Positions 17,733 to 27,279 of a DNA stretch of 64,000 nucleotides are shown piece after piece; the stretch's first letter is position 1, and every line of letters begins with the position of its first letter. The DNA is taken from contig CAZYOF010000006.1 in the NCBI GenBank assembly GCA_964648485.1, positions 62,001-126,000 of the forward strand. The letters are read 5' to 3'. Source of the stretch: DAIOEK01 sp964648485. Lineage in GTDB: Bacteria > Chloroflexota > Anaerolineae > Anaerolineales > Anaerolineaceae. The notes under the pieces are model-generated. The model did not search any database. It saw only the letters and a program-made list of their open reading frames with translations, and was not told the origin of the DNA. Made by a program: the position numbers and the translations under genes.

Positions 17733-19082
17733 TTATAAACCAAACCAGCGGGGCAGGTTTGTGGGTTTGAACCAATCCAAGAACAGGGCGAGTAGTGTGC
17801 GGGTTACAAAGTAAGCACACAGAAGTGATACGCCTACACCAAGGATCAGGGTTACAGCAAAACCTTTGACAATACTGGCACCAAATGATGAACCGAACCA
17901 GAACAAAATCACGCACGTAATCACGGTAGCGATGTTCGAGTCACGGATGGATGGCCAGGCACGGGTCCATGCTAATTGAGCAGCCTGTTTCAAAGTCCTG
18001 CCTGCTAAAATTTCTTCTTTTAATCGTTCAAACATCAGAATGTTTGAATCTAAGGCTGAGCCTGTGCTTAATAATAGTCCTGCGATACCCGGAAGGGTCA
18101 ACGTTACAGGAATTAGCTTATATAAAGCAAAAGTTAATGTTGCAAATACGAGAAGAGAAATGATTGCAGTAAAACCAGGTAACCGGTAGTAGATAGCCAT
18201 GAATAACATCACGATAATCAATCCGATAATTCCGGCAATCAGTGATTTGTTCAGGGAGTCTTCGCCCAATGTAGGCCCGATAATGCGGCTTTCAACAACT
18301 TTGAGTGGTACGGGCAGAGAACCGTAGCGGAGTTGAATGGCAAGGGCGTTGGCAGAATCAAGGGTGAAACCACCTTCAATCAGACCGGCGCCTTCAGTAA
18401 TAGCAGAATTAATCACCGGGGTCGAAATTACCCGTTTATCTAATACGATCGCCAGGTATTTACCAACATTTGCTGTTGTAAAGTCTTTGAAAATTTTGGC
18501 GCCATCCGGTTTGAGGGTGAAATCTACCACATATTGGCCTACCTGGTTACGGCTAACGGCAACTGTTTTCAAATCTGTACCTGTCATAACGGTTTTGAAA
18601 ACCTGATCACCCGTTCCGTCAGTTGTGGCTGGGTCAGTGGTCTCAGAAGATTGGCCAAAATCAGTTTTAATGATTGTCCCTTCCGGAACAGGATTGGATC
18701 CCATATCAACGAATTCCAATTGACCAGTTTGTTTCAGGACATCAAGAACTTCATCTACATTGGTCAATCCAGGAAATTCACCCACAATGCGGCGGTTGCC
18801 TGCGACCTGAAATACAACTTCACTGACACCGAGACCATTACTTCGGCTTTCGATGATCTGCTTGGCATCCTGAAGAGATTGTGGATCAACAGGTGTGTCT
18901 GCGGGTAGGTCAGCTTCGAGTAACACCTGAAGCCCTCCACGCAGATCCAAACCAAGTTGAGTTTCCAGTGATCGTTGGAAGCTGCCGATTTTTATACCCG
19001 GATTTCCGGGTAAATCAATCCATACAGCCAATGCGACCAGGAGGATCGTTGCAGCGAGAATTATATAATTGCGTCGATTCAT
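17733..19082 (-). CDS. secD: Protein translocase subunit SecD
   Basis: A 449-residue protein with an N-terminal helix, '[18 protein letters not shown]' after it, a long extracytoplasmic domain, and five C-terminal membrane helices ending in '[10 protein letters not shown]'. The D5-like motif '[17 protein letters not shown]' is intact. The reading frame extends to a GTG at 19103, but the ATG at 19082 has GGAGG eight bases upstream and is chosen. SecD and SecF are separate proteins here, as in most bacteria. Confidence 0.95.
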   Translation of the reverse strand: MNRRNYIILAATILLVALAVWIDLPGNPGIKIGSFQRSLETQLGLDLRGGLQVLLEADLPADTPVDPQSLQDAKQIIESRSNGLGVSEVVFQVAGNRRIVGEFPGLTNVDEVLDVLKQTGQLEFVDMGSNPVPEGTIIKTDFGQSSETTDPATTDGTGDQVFKTVMTGTDLKTVAVSRNQVGQYVVDFTLKPDGAKIFKDFTTANVGKYLAIVLDKRVISTPVINSAITEGAGLIEGGFTLDSANALAIQLRYGSLPVPLKVVESRIIGPTLGEDSLNKSLIAGIIGLIIVMLFMAIYYRLPGFTAIISLLVFATLTFALYKLIPVTLTLPGIAGLLLSTGSALDSNILMFERLKEEILAGRTLKQAAQLAWTRAWPSIRDSNIATVITCVILFWFGSSFGASIVKGFAVTLILGVGVSLLCAYFVTRTLLALFLDWFKPTNLPRWFGL

Positions 19083-19137
19083 GCGGTAAACCTCCAAATT
19101 CACACAAATGCCAGCAATGAGCTGGCGGATTCAAATA

Positions 19138-19533
19138 TTATACCTTTTTTAAAGAAGGATGAGTAGGGTCAGTCTTCTCACCAAATTGGATGTAATCTAG
19201 TATTCTCGCAAGAACTTCTTGTGCAGAAATTGTATCTGTCTGAATCAATACATCGGCATGCGATCTGGCATGGGAAAGACGGTGTATTTGTTCGTTATAT
19301 TCCTTTTCCGTCCAATGAAATTTCTTACGATTCATCGTTACATCATACGAAGCATGCAGATAAACCAGAATTTCGGGGTTGGTAATTTTCTTCCACATAT
19401 CAGGAATAAATGAATGTTCCTGGGCAATCGCCTGACAGGATATTCCCAGCGCATTTAGCATGTTGGATAGAGTGGTTTTCCCCGCTCCGCACGGACCTAC
19501 TAAACCAATCTTGTAAGCCGTGCCAGGTTTCAT
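19138..19533 (-). CDS. Small P-loop nucleotide-binding protein
   Basis: A 131-residue protein with Walker A GPCGAGKTT at residues 13-21 and a lid-like C-terminal segment 'RLSHARSHADVLIQTD', reminiscent of small kinases (adenylate/shikimate-kinase fold). A Walker B of the usual kind is not obvious ('EILVYLHASYD' is the best candidate). It begins 1 base after the stop of the SpoIIE-type phosphatase, so the two are translationally linked. Substrate unknown. Confidence 0.8.
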   Translation of the reverse strand: MKPGTAYKIGLVGPCGAGKTTLSNMLNALGISCQAIAQEHSFIPDMWKKITNPEILVYLHASYDVTMNRKKFHWTEKEYNEQIHRLSHARSHADVLIQTDTISAQEVLARILDYIQFGEKTDPTHPSLKKV

Positions 19534-19534
19534 A

Positions 19535-20251
19535 TTATTGAAATAGAGTTGGAACAGGTAATCGGACGAGCATTCGCCTGATTTCGTCTGAATTTTCTTC
19601 CATAATACGAAGAATCACAACACTAATATCATCTGCTGGACGGTTATCATCCAGCCGGAGCGCCTGGGCAAGCAAAGCATCTGCGATAGCATGCGCTGGA
19701 GGGTTTTGCTCTTCCAGCAATCCACCCAAAGCAGTTTGGATATCCATCTTTTCACCCTTCCGCTCACCGGCAGTGATCAATCCGTCTGTGAACATTACAG
19801 CAGTTAAGCCTACTGAAAATGGTATTTCTGTGATGATTGGTCGTAAATTGCGGGAGGTGCCAATAGCCTGACTCTGGCTGGATAAACAGTCGATATGATC
19901 TTCATAGCCAATATAAACCGGGCTGGGATTGTTCCGGGTAATAACCAGAGTTTTTGTCTGGAAGTCAATGGAAAAAATATTTAATGTTGCTGTGACCTTT
20001 CCATTCCGTTCGGTAAACAGGTAATCTGAAGCTGCTCTCGCTGCAGCGCCATCACGAATACCTTCAGCCAGTAATGCAATTACTTTTCTGACAACCATTC
20101 CCGATACTACTTTTGCGCCTCTTCCGGATGTTTGTCCGTCTGCAAGAACAACGGATAAACCACCATTGGGTCGCTCAACTACCTCGAGTGTATCTCCGCT
20201 TTCAATGGAGGCATATTTATTTGTCTTTGCAACTGCTATTTGGATTTCCAT
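19535..20251 (-). CDS. SpoIIE-type PP2C serine/threonine phosphatase
   Basis: Metal-binding motifs are visible: 'VVLADGQTSG' (Asp of motif 2), 'AVMFTDGLITAGE' and 'RPADDISVVIL' at the C-terminus. That is the minimal SpoIIE/RsbU-like core without sensor domains. The ORF extends upstream to 20317, but the conserved part begins at the ATG at 20251 (238 residues). No Shine-Dalgarno is seen there; a TAAAAT box lies seven bases before that ATG, so the message may be leaderless. It forms a unit with the P-loop gene that follows. Its target is unknown; no anti-sigma partner is adjacent. Confidence 0.85.
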   Translation of the reverse strand: MEIQIAVAKTNKYASIESGDTLEVVERPNGGLSVVLADGQTSGRGAKVVSGMVVRKVIALLAEGIRDGAAARAASDYLFTERNGKVTATLNIFSIDFQTKTLVITRNNPSPVYIGYEDHIDCLSSQSQAIGTSRNLRPIITEIPFSVGLTAVMFTDGLITAGERKGEKMDIQTALGGLLEEQNPPAHAIADALLAQALRLDDNRPADDISVVILRIMEENSDEIRRMLVRLPVPTLFQ

Positions 20252-20307
20252 AAAAAACATTTTACAACAAATTTGAAGCATTTTTTTATTGAAATTACTT
20301 ATTAAAA

Positions 20308-20340
20308 TTGTCAACATAAAATGAGACTTTTTACTATAAT
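20308..20340 (+). promoter_or_regulatory. Probable trxA promoter
   Basis: A perfect TATAAT is at 20335-20340 and TTGTCA at 20308-20313, but the 21-base spacing is long. On the minus strand the same stretch contains TTGACA (20314-20309), so divergent promoters may overlap. Confidence 0.45.
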
Positions 20341-20369
20341 TATGGGAGTAAAAATAAGGAGATTATTCT

Positions 20370-20714
20370 ATGTCTTATCCAATACAAGTTACGGATGCTG
20401 AATTTGAAGAAACTGTTCTAAAAGCCTCTCTCCCTGTGATCGTAGATTTTTGGGCTCCCTGGTGCGGCCCTTGTAGAATGATTGCGCCCGTTCTAGAAAA
20501 GCTGGCGAAAGAATTGAATGAAAAATTACTGATTGCGAAAGTAAATACCGATGAAAACCCTGATTGGGCTACACGGTATGGCGTTCAAGGTATTCCTACC
20601 ATGTTATTTATTTACCAGGGGAAAATTATCCATCGTCAGGTAGGTGCAGCACCCGAATCATCCATTCGAGATACCGTGACACAATTTCTAGATGTAGTTG
20701 CAGAAACCCATTAA
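20370..20714 (+). CDS. trxA: Thioredoxin
   Basis: A 114-residue thioredoxin with the active site WCGPC near residues 30-34 and the conserved cis-proline in 'GIPTMLFI'. It reduces protein disulfides in the cytoplasm. AAGGAG precedes the ATG. The gene stands alone between a divergent phosphatase gene and the convergent murA, with a strong terminator after it. Confidence 0.97.
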   Translation: MSYPIQVTDAEFEETVLKASLPVIVDFWAPWCGPCRMIAPVLEKLAKELNEKLLIAKVNTDENPDWATRYGVQGIPTMLFIYQGKIIHRQVGAAPESSIRDTVTQFLDVVAETH

Positions 20715-20718
20715 AAGC

Positions 20719-20748
20719 AAAAAACCGCCCTCTTCCGGGCGGTTTTTG
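20719..20748. terminator. Bidirectional terminator between trxA and murA
   Basis: The stem AAAACCGCCC/GGGCGGTTTT (20721-20730 with 20737-20746) has a six-base loop and runs of A and T on both sides, so it can end both convergent transcripts. Confidence 0.9.
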
Positions 20749-20764
20749 TATCTATATAATTTGT

Positions 20765-22045
20765 TTAGCCATTCATTCTTTCGATTTTAGCCCCCAAAGC
20801 GGCAAGTTTTTTATCAACCTGTTCATAACCGCGTTCGATTTGACCAATGTTGCGGATGGTTGATTTTCCATCCGCAGATAAAGCAGCCAATACCAATGCC
20901 ATACCCGCCCGAATATCCGGGCTTTCCATTTTTTCAGGAAACAAACGTGTTGGTCCCTGAACGATACAACGGTGTGGATCGCAAAGAACAATTTGTGCGC
21001 CCATGGATACCAATTTATCAGTGAAGTACATCCTTGAAGGGTACATCCAGTCATGGAAAAGCACAGTTCCCTTTGATTGCGTACTGATTGTAATAGCGAT
21101 ACTCATTAAATCAGTTGGAAATGCTGGCCACGGCATGACATTGATGGTCGGAATCGCTCCGCCCAGGTCTGCTTCAACTACTAAAGGCTGATTCGAGGGT
21201 ACTATGAGATCATTGCCATCCACTTCCCAGATTACCCCCAAACGCTGCATCACGAGACGGATCATATCCAGATACTCATGGCCGGCATTGTGGATCCGAA
21301 TTGAACCGTGTGTAACGACCGCCGCTCCAATAAAACTGACCACTTCGAGGTAGTCTGGACCAATAGTGAACTCACCACCATGCAGGTTTGATACACCCTG
21401 AATATGGAGTGTGTTCGAACCGATATTTTCAATTTTTGCACCAAGGACATTCAAAAAATGACATAACTCCTGAATGTGCGGTTCTGATGCGGCGTTCTTG
21501 ATAATTGATTCTCCCTCTGCCAGGACACAAGCCATAATTGCGTTTTCAGTACCTGTAACACTGGCTTCATCCAATAAAATAGAGGCGCCACGAAGCTTTT
21601 TGGCTTTGAAATGGAACATCCGGTCATAATGGACATCTGCGCCAAGAGCCTGCAGAGCGATCATATGGGTATCAACACGCCGGCGACCGATTACATCTCC
21701 GCCCGGCGGAGGAAGATGTAATTCACCCATCCGCGCAACCATAGGACCAGCAAGTAATATTGAAGCACGTATCTTTCTGCAAATATCCGGATCAAGATTG
21801 GCAGGACGGATATCATCGGCTGTTATCATCCAGGAATGTGATCCAACTTCTTCAAATTTAACGCCAAGACTTTCCAGCAAGGCGCGCATTGTCAAAACAT
21901 CCCTAATAAGTGGCACGTTATGCAGGGTAACAGGTTCACTGGTGAGCAAGCATGCAGCCAGAAGAGGCAGAGTGGAGTTTTTATTTCCCGATGGAGTCAT
22001 TTCTCCTTTCAGTGGATGTCCACCCTCGATGACAAATTGTTCCAT
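20765..22045 (-). CDS. murA: UDP-N-acetylglucosamine 1-carboxyvinyltransferase, Asp variant
   Basis: A 426-residue enzyme for the first committed step of peptidoglycan precursor synthesis (phosphoenolpyruvate plus UDP-GlcNAc). Lys22 (in SGNKN) and Arg93 (in KIRASI) match the catalytic residues known from E. coli MurA. The flexible loop reads PPPGGDVIG, with Asp117 where most MurA enzymes have the catalytic Cys115. Asp variants are known from mycobacteria and chlamydiae and are insensitive to fosfomycin. AGGAGG supports the ATG. Confidence 0.95.
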   Translation of the reverse strand: MEQFVIEGGHPLKGEMTPSGNKNSTLPLLAACLLTSEPVTLHNVPLIRDVLTMRALLESLGVKFEEVGSHSWMITADDIRPANLDPDICRKIRASILLAGPMVARMGELHLPPPGGDVIGRRRVDTHMIALQALGADVHYDRMFHFKAKKLRGASILLDEASVTGTENAIMACVLAEGESIIKNAASEPHIQELCHFLNVLGAKIENIGSNTLHIQGVSNLHGGEFTIGPDYLEVVSFIGAAVVTHGSIRIHNAGHEYLDMIRLVMQRLGVIWEVDGNDLIVPSNQPLVVEADLGGAIPTINVMPWPAFPTDLMSIAITISTQSKGTVLFHDWMYPSRMYFTDKLVSMGAQIVLCDPHRCIVQGPTRLFPEKMESPDIRAGMALVLAALSADGKSTIRNIGQIERGYEQVDKKLAALGAKIERMNG

Positions 22046-22088
22046 GAATTCCTCCTGTATAATGGGGGTTGTATTTTAGGATAGGTCC

Positions 22089-22844
22089 ATGATTGATTAT
22101 GCTAATATTTTTACCAGTATGATCACCGGTTGGTTATTTGGCGCAGGTATTAACTACCTTGCCGATGTGCTTCCATTGTACCGGAAATTAGTACGATCTG
22201 CTTGTGATTATTGTTCCAAGCCGAATACAATTAATCATTATGTGCTTTTACATCCTTGTTCAGCATGCGGGGGTAAGGTAAAAAATAGATATTTCTGGAT
22301 AAATATGGCTTGCCTGGTAGTTTTTTCTGTCATATCGTATTTATTTAATAACCAGCCATCTCTAGCTTTACAAAATCAGGTGATTTTTGCTTTTTTTGTA
22401 CTTGTGACGGTCATTGATATCGAGCATCACCTGATTTTGCATGTTATTTCTCTTGCAGGGGCATTAATCCTCGGTGTAGTGGGGTTTTATCACCATGGTC
22501 TCGAAAAAACGCTCCTGGGCGGGTTGGTTGGTTTTATCGCTATGCTGGTTTTGTATCTTATAGGGATCTGGTTCGCAAAAATTCTGAGTACCAGGCGCGG
22601 TACACCTGTAGAGGAAGGTCTGGGCTTTGGTGATGTAACCCTGGCGACAATCTCGGGTTTTTTGCTAGGGTATCCAGGCATCACGCTAGGTTTGTTTTCT
22701 TCTATTCTATTAGGCGGATTATACAGTGCAGTGTTGTTGATCAGTACAGTAGCAAAAAAGGAGTATTCACCTTATCGCACAATTCCGTACGGGCCATTCA
22801 TCGCTCTGGCTGTATTTGTTCTCTGGCTGGTCAGTTCAGCTTAA
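22089..22844 (+). CDS. Prepilin peptidase (A24 family)
   Basis: A 251-residue membrane protein with about seven helices. The cytoplasmic loop has two Cys pairs, CDYC and CSAC (residues about 38-62). The two catalytic aspartates of type IV prepilin peptidases are in 'VTVIDIEHHLI' and 'GLGFGDVTLA'. It cleaves type IV pilin-like leader peptides and in many bacteria also N-methylates the new N-terminus. No pilin genes lie nearby. The last nine bases overlap the convergent pckA. A perfect TATAAT at 22058-22063 lies 25 bases upstream. Confidence 0.92.
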   Translation: MIDYANIFTSMITGWLFGAGINYLADVLPLYRKLVRSACDYCSKPNTINHYVLLHPCSACGGKVKNRYFWINMACLVVFSVISYLFNNQPSLALQNQVIFAFFVLVTVIDIEHHLILHVISLAGALILGVVGFYHHGLEKTLLGGLVGFIAMLVLYLIGIWFAKILSTRRGTPVEEGLGFGDVTLATISGFLLGYPGITLGLFSSILLGGLYSAVLLISTVAKKEYSPYRTIPYGPFIALAVFVLWLVSSA

Positions 22845-24410
22845 TCCTCTCGCCTGCAGATATTTCAAGGTCTTATCGTTTTCTTTGAATGCACCTAAAA
22901 GTATATCCACCTGTTCTTGATATTCATAGATATTCTTCCAGCTTTTCCATGGATGAAGGTACTCCTCAGGTACATCCGGGCAGGTTTGTGGAATATTTAA
23001 TCTGAAATATGGGTCAGAATTCATCGGTATATTATCTAATTCGCCGTTAATTGCTGCCTGAATGATCCTGCGAGTAATTGGTAAGGGGAATCTCTTCCCT
23101 TTACCATAACTACCTCCATACCAGCCTGTATTTACCAACCAGCATGTTGTCTGGTGGCGTGTAACTTTTTCCGCAAGCATCTCAGAGTATACAATCGGTG
23201 GTCTTGGTAAAAAGGGAGCTGCAAAACAGGCAGAAAAAGTAGGTTGCGGAGCCTGATTTAAACCCGTCTCAGTTCCACCTAACTTAGAAGTAAAACCTGC
23301 CAGGAAATAGTATTTCATTTGCTCAATGTTAAGTTTCGCGATGGGGGGAAGGACTCCATACGCATCTGCGGATAAGAAAAAGATATGGTTGGGGTGACTT
23401 GCTACCGGGTCGGGAAAGACATTAGACAGAGAAGATAGGGGGTAAGCTCCACGAGTATTCTCGGTTAATTGGTTATCGTCGTAGTTTACGATACCTGTTT
23501 TTGAGTCAATAACTACATTCTCTAAAATGGCATCAGGTTGTTCAACTGCATGCCAGATGATCGGCTCAAATTCCTTACTTAAACGGATGGTTTTAGCGTA
23601 ACAGCCACCTTCAAAGTTAAAAATTCCAGAATCTGACCAACCATGCTCGTCATCACCGATCAATTGTCGATGTGGATCTGATGAGAGTGTGGTCTTGCCT
23701 GTTCCCGAAAGACCAAAGAATAGGCTTACATCGCCTTGCTCTCCAATAGTGGCAGAACAGTGCATCGGGAGGACTTTTTTGGATGGCAGGATGTAATTGA
23801 GGAGGGTAAAAACTGCTTTTTTTAATTCACCTGCATATCCAGTTCCGCCAATGATGATTTCTTTTTGATCTAAATTTAAAATGATGAATACTTGTGAAGC
23901 TGTCCCATCCGTTTCTGGATGTGCACTACAAGATGGAGCATGCAGAATCAGGTACTCTTCTGTGCCTGATGGGAAAGAATCCAAGAATAAGTGTTGTGCA
24001 AATAAGCTATGCCAGGATGTTTCAGTGACCAAGTTTAATTTTGTTCTGAATTCTGGCGCCCGACAAATCGATAGTTCCTGGAAATAGATACGTCTTTTTT
24101 CAAGATGCCGAGCTAATCTTCCACGTATCTGGGCATACTGCGAAGAAGACATGCATTTCGTGGTTTTACTCCACCAAATTGAGTTGCGATCATTATCTGC
24201 AACGATATATTTATCATAAGGTGCTCTTCCGGTATGTCTGCCTGTATTTACCACTAATGCGCCCGCAGCAGATAAAACCCCCTCTTTATATTCTAATGAA
24301 TCCCGCATCAGACTATTCGATTCAGGTTGAATGATTAGATCTCCGGTTGGACGAATTCCCTTTTTATTCAGGTATTCCAGAACTGAGATTGCATCATTTT
24401 GACTGGTCAA
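22836..24410 (-). CDS. pckA: ATP-dependent phosphoenolpyruvate carboxykinase
   Basis: A 524-residue enzyme interconverting oxaloacetate and phosphoenolpyruvate with ATP/ADP. The kinase-1a loop is GLSGTGKTTLS and the kinase-2 segment LIGDDEHGW, with 'KLGGTETG' further on. These mark the ATP-type enzyme rather than the GTP-type. It starts with TTG at 24410, six bases after AGGAGG. In anaerobes it often runs toward oxaloacetate as part of fermentation; here the direction cannot be read from sequence. Confidence 0.96.
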   Translation of the reverse strand: MTSQNDAISVLEYLNKKGIRPTGDLIIQPESNSLMRDSLEYKEGVLSAAGALVVNTGRHTGRAPYDKYIVADNDRNSIWWSKTTKCMSSSQYAQIRGRLARHLEKRRIYFQELSICRAPEFRTKLNLVTETSWHSLFAQHLFLDSFPSGTEEYLILHAPSCSAHPETDGTASQVFIILNLDQKEIIIGGTGYAGELKKAVFTLLNYILPSKKVLPMHCSATIGEQGDVSLFFGLSGTGKTTLSSDPHRQLIGDDEHGWSDSGIFNFEGGCYAKTIRLSKEFEPIIWHAVEQPDAILENVVIDSKTGIVNYDDNQLTENTRGAYPLSSLSNVFPDPVASHPNHIFFLSADAYGVLPPIAKLNIEQMKYYFLAGFTSKLGGTETGLNQAPQPTFSACFAAPFLPRPPIVYSEMLAEKVTRHQTTCWLVNTGWYGGSYGKGKRFPLPITRRIIQAAINGELDNIPMNSDPYFRLNIPQTCPDVPEEYLHPWKSWKNIYEYQEQVDILLGAFKENDKTLKYLQARGLS

Positions 24411-24424
24411 GAGACCTCCTTTGA

Positions 24425-26824
24425 TTAATTGCTATCAAATATATTTTTATTCCAATAGGATAACAATTCGAAAGCCGGTTTTCCCAGTACACTGCTTGAG
24501 TAATCATACTGGTTCAATCCCGGATAATTACCTTGGGATACAAAACCACCAATCCAATTACGTTCATTGATTGTTTCTAAAACCAGTTGATATGTATTCA
24601 TTTGAATTTGTAAATCAACTGGATATTTTCCCAGCCATTCCATCCAGGTTTTTCCAGTAATTGAACAGGAAATTGTATTTTCTGCTACTTTTTCAAACAC
24701 TTTTTGCGAAACAGAAGGTGCCTGAAACCCTATGATTGCTGGTTTGTTATAAATCCGGGTATTCTCAAAAATTGGTCCATCAATAGTATTGATCAGTGTA
24801 TTTTTCAGGTCTTTATCAGCATAAATCGCCGGATTTAATATGTAGTAGATACCATCCACTTCATCAAGAAAGAGAGGAGGAGCTGAGAATTCAATGTCTG
24901 CAGGTAGGGCAAAGAATACTTTTCCTTTGAAATTCGATCTAACTTCTTTAATTAGATTTATCCAATCAGAATCAGCATTGCCGGAAGCGATACTCTGATA
25001 ATTATTCCGGGGGTCTGGCGGAAGATAACGCGTGATCCATTCTCCCCCAAGGATAAAAATATCCACAGAATCCATCTCAGGAAGATTTGCGTAATCAATC
25101 ATTGCATTTTGATAGTCTGTAAACCAATCAGAGTATGTAGATGGTTCGAGAATTGCCTCTTCCCTTGGCGGGGTCGGGAATACTGCAATCTGGGTATTGA
25201 TTTGAGAATTGTGGTTGTTATTTTCCTTCTCAATCGTATACTGCCCAGTTATAAAGGAATATGGCAATTTCGAAGTTGGATTTGCACTGGACGGAATGAA
25301 TGGTCGGATAACCAGCATATTACTACCGGAATTATGAAACACTTGGATTCCTTGTTCAATAGTATGACTTGAGGCAGAATGCAAAGAACAAGAGTTCCAT
25401 TCCATTCCGCTTAGAAAATCATTGTCTGATCTGGGCATTATCTCCTGTCTGAACACCACCCGTAAAGTTGTTTTGTCTGGAGAGATAAACTGCCATAGAC
25501 TGATCGTATGGTCAACATCCGAGGAATTTGATAAATCTAATGGATAAATTATCGGCTTCGTCTGATTATTATCTGATTCCATCGTCAGGTCACATAAATC
25601 ATTTCTGCAAAACCGGTATTGAATGGGATCGGAGGCTAAAAACCCTGCAGTCAATCTAAACTGCCAGCGATAATCGCCTATATTTTTCATGGGGATGGGT
25701 TGCAACCATCCATTCTGGTTAAATTGAATGGATACGATATCATGATCAGGTGTATTGGCTGGTACGGAGACGGATATCGTTTTAGCGGAAAAATGGTTTG
25801 ATGAAAACGACTCAATTTTGTCATGGAATATTGTATCTTCTGCAGGAATAATTAAATTCCGGGTGAATATTTCTCCAGCTTTCGTTTCGTGATTGATGAG
25901 ACCATCCCCAAGAGAATACGCATAACGCAGATCCATGCCCTCATAGAACTTTCCGCTGAAGTACAAAGTATGTTCATCGTGTTTCAATAGGATAGGAAGA
26001 CTACTTGCCCTGGTAATGCCCCTCCATTGATCTGAAAAATTTAGACCGCCATAGTTGGGATGATTGGAAACAAATCTAATCGTTTCCTTGGTTGAAATAT
26101 TTTCAGGTAGAGACACAATCCAGGTAATTTGAACCTGTTTTGAAGGGGTTATTGCAAAAGTTGCACCGGTAGTCTTTCCAGCCTCAATCTCTGCTAAGCT
26201 ATTCTGAGATGAAAATTTACCTTCCGGATGGAACAGGGTAATTGTATGGGTTCCTGCAGGAATATCTGAAATAGAAAAATAGCCATCCCAACGGGAGACT
26301 GACCATAAACCGGCTATGTTAACCCACATACCCTGCACTGGATTTCCGTTTGATGTTATATACCCTTCCAGCAAACCCGAATTTTCAACAGGTTTACAAC
26401 CTTCCCACACTGATATCGAATCGAATATCTCAGCATGCGTTTTAACTGAATACGCCCTAAAGGTTAGCCAACCTCTGGAAAGAGATTTTTCGGGGAGTTG
26501 GTTATTGACAATGTAGCTATAGTATAAGTTGCTGCCGATTGGGAGGCGAAGGGTAGTTTGAAAAGCATTGTCAACCGCATTAACAAACAATGGGATGGTT
26601 TGGACAGGAATATCAAGGTTTTGTGTTGGATCGAAAACCGCCAAAGAAACCGATGTGACCTGACAACGTTTGGCGTCAGCAGTTACGTTGAATTTGATAT
26701 CGGCGCCCAGTGAATTGACGGTGTCCAGGTTATTTTGTGATATACATCCGGATAATATGATTAATATGATGATTGAAAGGAAAAAAATAATGACAAGCTT
26801 AAACGGCAAACTGCGCATAGCCAT
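24425..26824 (-). CDS. Large extracellular lipoprotein with a glycosidase-like C-terminal domain
   Basis: A 799-residue protein with a signal peptide ending in the lipobox LSGC, so it is probably anchored outside the membrane. Residues about 150-230 resemble a carboxypeptidase regulatory-like beta domain ('LLEGYITSNGNPVQGMWV' and 'GYFSISDIPAGTHTITLF'). The last 250 residues follow the pattern of GH113-like TIM barrels: 'FILGGEWITRY', 'SDWINLIKEVRSNFKGKVFF', and a closing 'GKPAFELLSYW'. The usual nucleophile segment after 'KP' reads AIIGFQ, without Glu, so it may be a non-catalytic binder. It begins 2 bases after nusB stops. Confidence 0.75.
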   Translation of the reverse strand: MAMRSLPFKLVIIFFLSIIILIILSGCISQNNLDTVNSLGADIKFNVTADAKRCQVTSVSLAVFDPTQNLDIPVQTIPLFVNAVDNAFQTTLRLPIGSNLYYSYIVNNQLPEKSLSRGWLTFRAYSVKTHAEIFDSISVWEGCKPVENSGLLEGYITSNGNPVQGMWVNIAGLWSVSRWDGYFSISDIPAGTHTITLFHPEGKFSSQNSLAEIEAGKTTGATFAITPSKQVQITWIVSLPENISTKETIRFVSNHPNYGGLNFSDQWRGITRASSLPILLKHDEHTLYFSGKFYEGMDLRYAYSLGDGLINHETKAGEIFTRNLIIPAEDTIFHDKIESFSSNHFSAKTISVSVPANTPDHDIVSIQFNQNGWLQPIPMKNIGDYRWQFRLTAGFLASDPIQYRFCRNDLCDLTMESDNNQTKPIIYPLDLSNSSDVDHTISLWQFISPDKTTLRVVFRQEIMPRSDNDFLSGMEWNSCSLHSASSHTIEQGIQVFHNSGSNMLVIRPFIPSSANPTSKLPYSFITGQYTIEKENNNHNSQINTQIAVFPTPPREEAILEPSTYSDWFTDYQNAMIDYANLPEMDSVDIFILGGEWITRYLPPDPRNNYQSIASGNADSDWINLIKEVRSNFKGKVFFALPADIEFSAPPLFLDEVDGIYYILNPAIYADKDLKNTLINTIDGPIFENTRIYNKPAIIGFQAPSVSQKVFEKVAENTISCSITGKTWMEWLGKYPVDLQIQMNTYQLVLETINERNWIGGFVSQGNYPGLNQYDYSSSVLGKPAFELLSYWNKNIFDSN

Positions 26825-26826
26825 AT

Positions 26827-27276
26827 TTACTCAGATATCATGTCCTTCTTTTTATCAAAAAATTGCCTGATCTCATTCTGGTTATCAACCAGACTTCCCA
26901 TTACGCCATTTACAAAACGGGATGTGGCATCTGATCCATATAATTTCCCCAATTCGATCGCCTCATTAATTACAACTTTGATAGGTGTGGAGGGGTCAAA
27001 AACCATTTCCCAGAGAGCTATTCTTAAAATATTCCGATCAATAATTGCCACCTGGTCCAGAGGCCATTCGGGTGCATGTTTGGCTATCATCAAATCCAGA
27101 TCAGGAATTAGTTTCAGTACACCAAAAACAATTCTTCGAGCAAAATCAGCAAGGGAAGCATCAACATTTGATTCTTCCAGGCGGTTAGAAAGAATATCTC
27201 CGGGTTGATGGGAGGAGAGGTCCATCTCATAAAGAGTTTCCAATGCGATGCTGCGTGCTCTGGTGCGGGGCTTCAT
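26827..27276 (-). CDS. nusB: Transcription antitermination factor NusB
   Basis: A 149-residue all-helical protein with the NusB start 'RTRARSIALETLYEMD' and the C-terminal 'VVINEAIELGKLYGSDAT'. It forms part of the rRNA antitermination complex. It sits in a short run Asp23-nusB-lipoprotein with gaps of 2-3 bases, the common Asp23-NusB pairing of Gram-positive-type bacteria. Confidence 0.94.
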   Translation of the reverse strand: MKPRTRARSIALETLYEMDLSSHQPGDILSNRLEESNVDASLADFARRIVFGVLKLIPDLDLMIAKHAPEWPLDQVAIIDRNILRIALWEMVFDPSTPIKVVINEAIELGKLYGSDATSRFVNGVMGSLVDNQNEIRQFFDKKKDMISE

Positions 27277-27279
27277 AAA

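Noticed and set aside
17733..19103. GTG start of secD at 19103
   Set aside because: GGAGG lies between it and the ATG at 19082.
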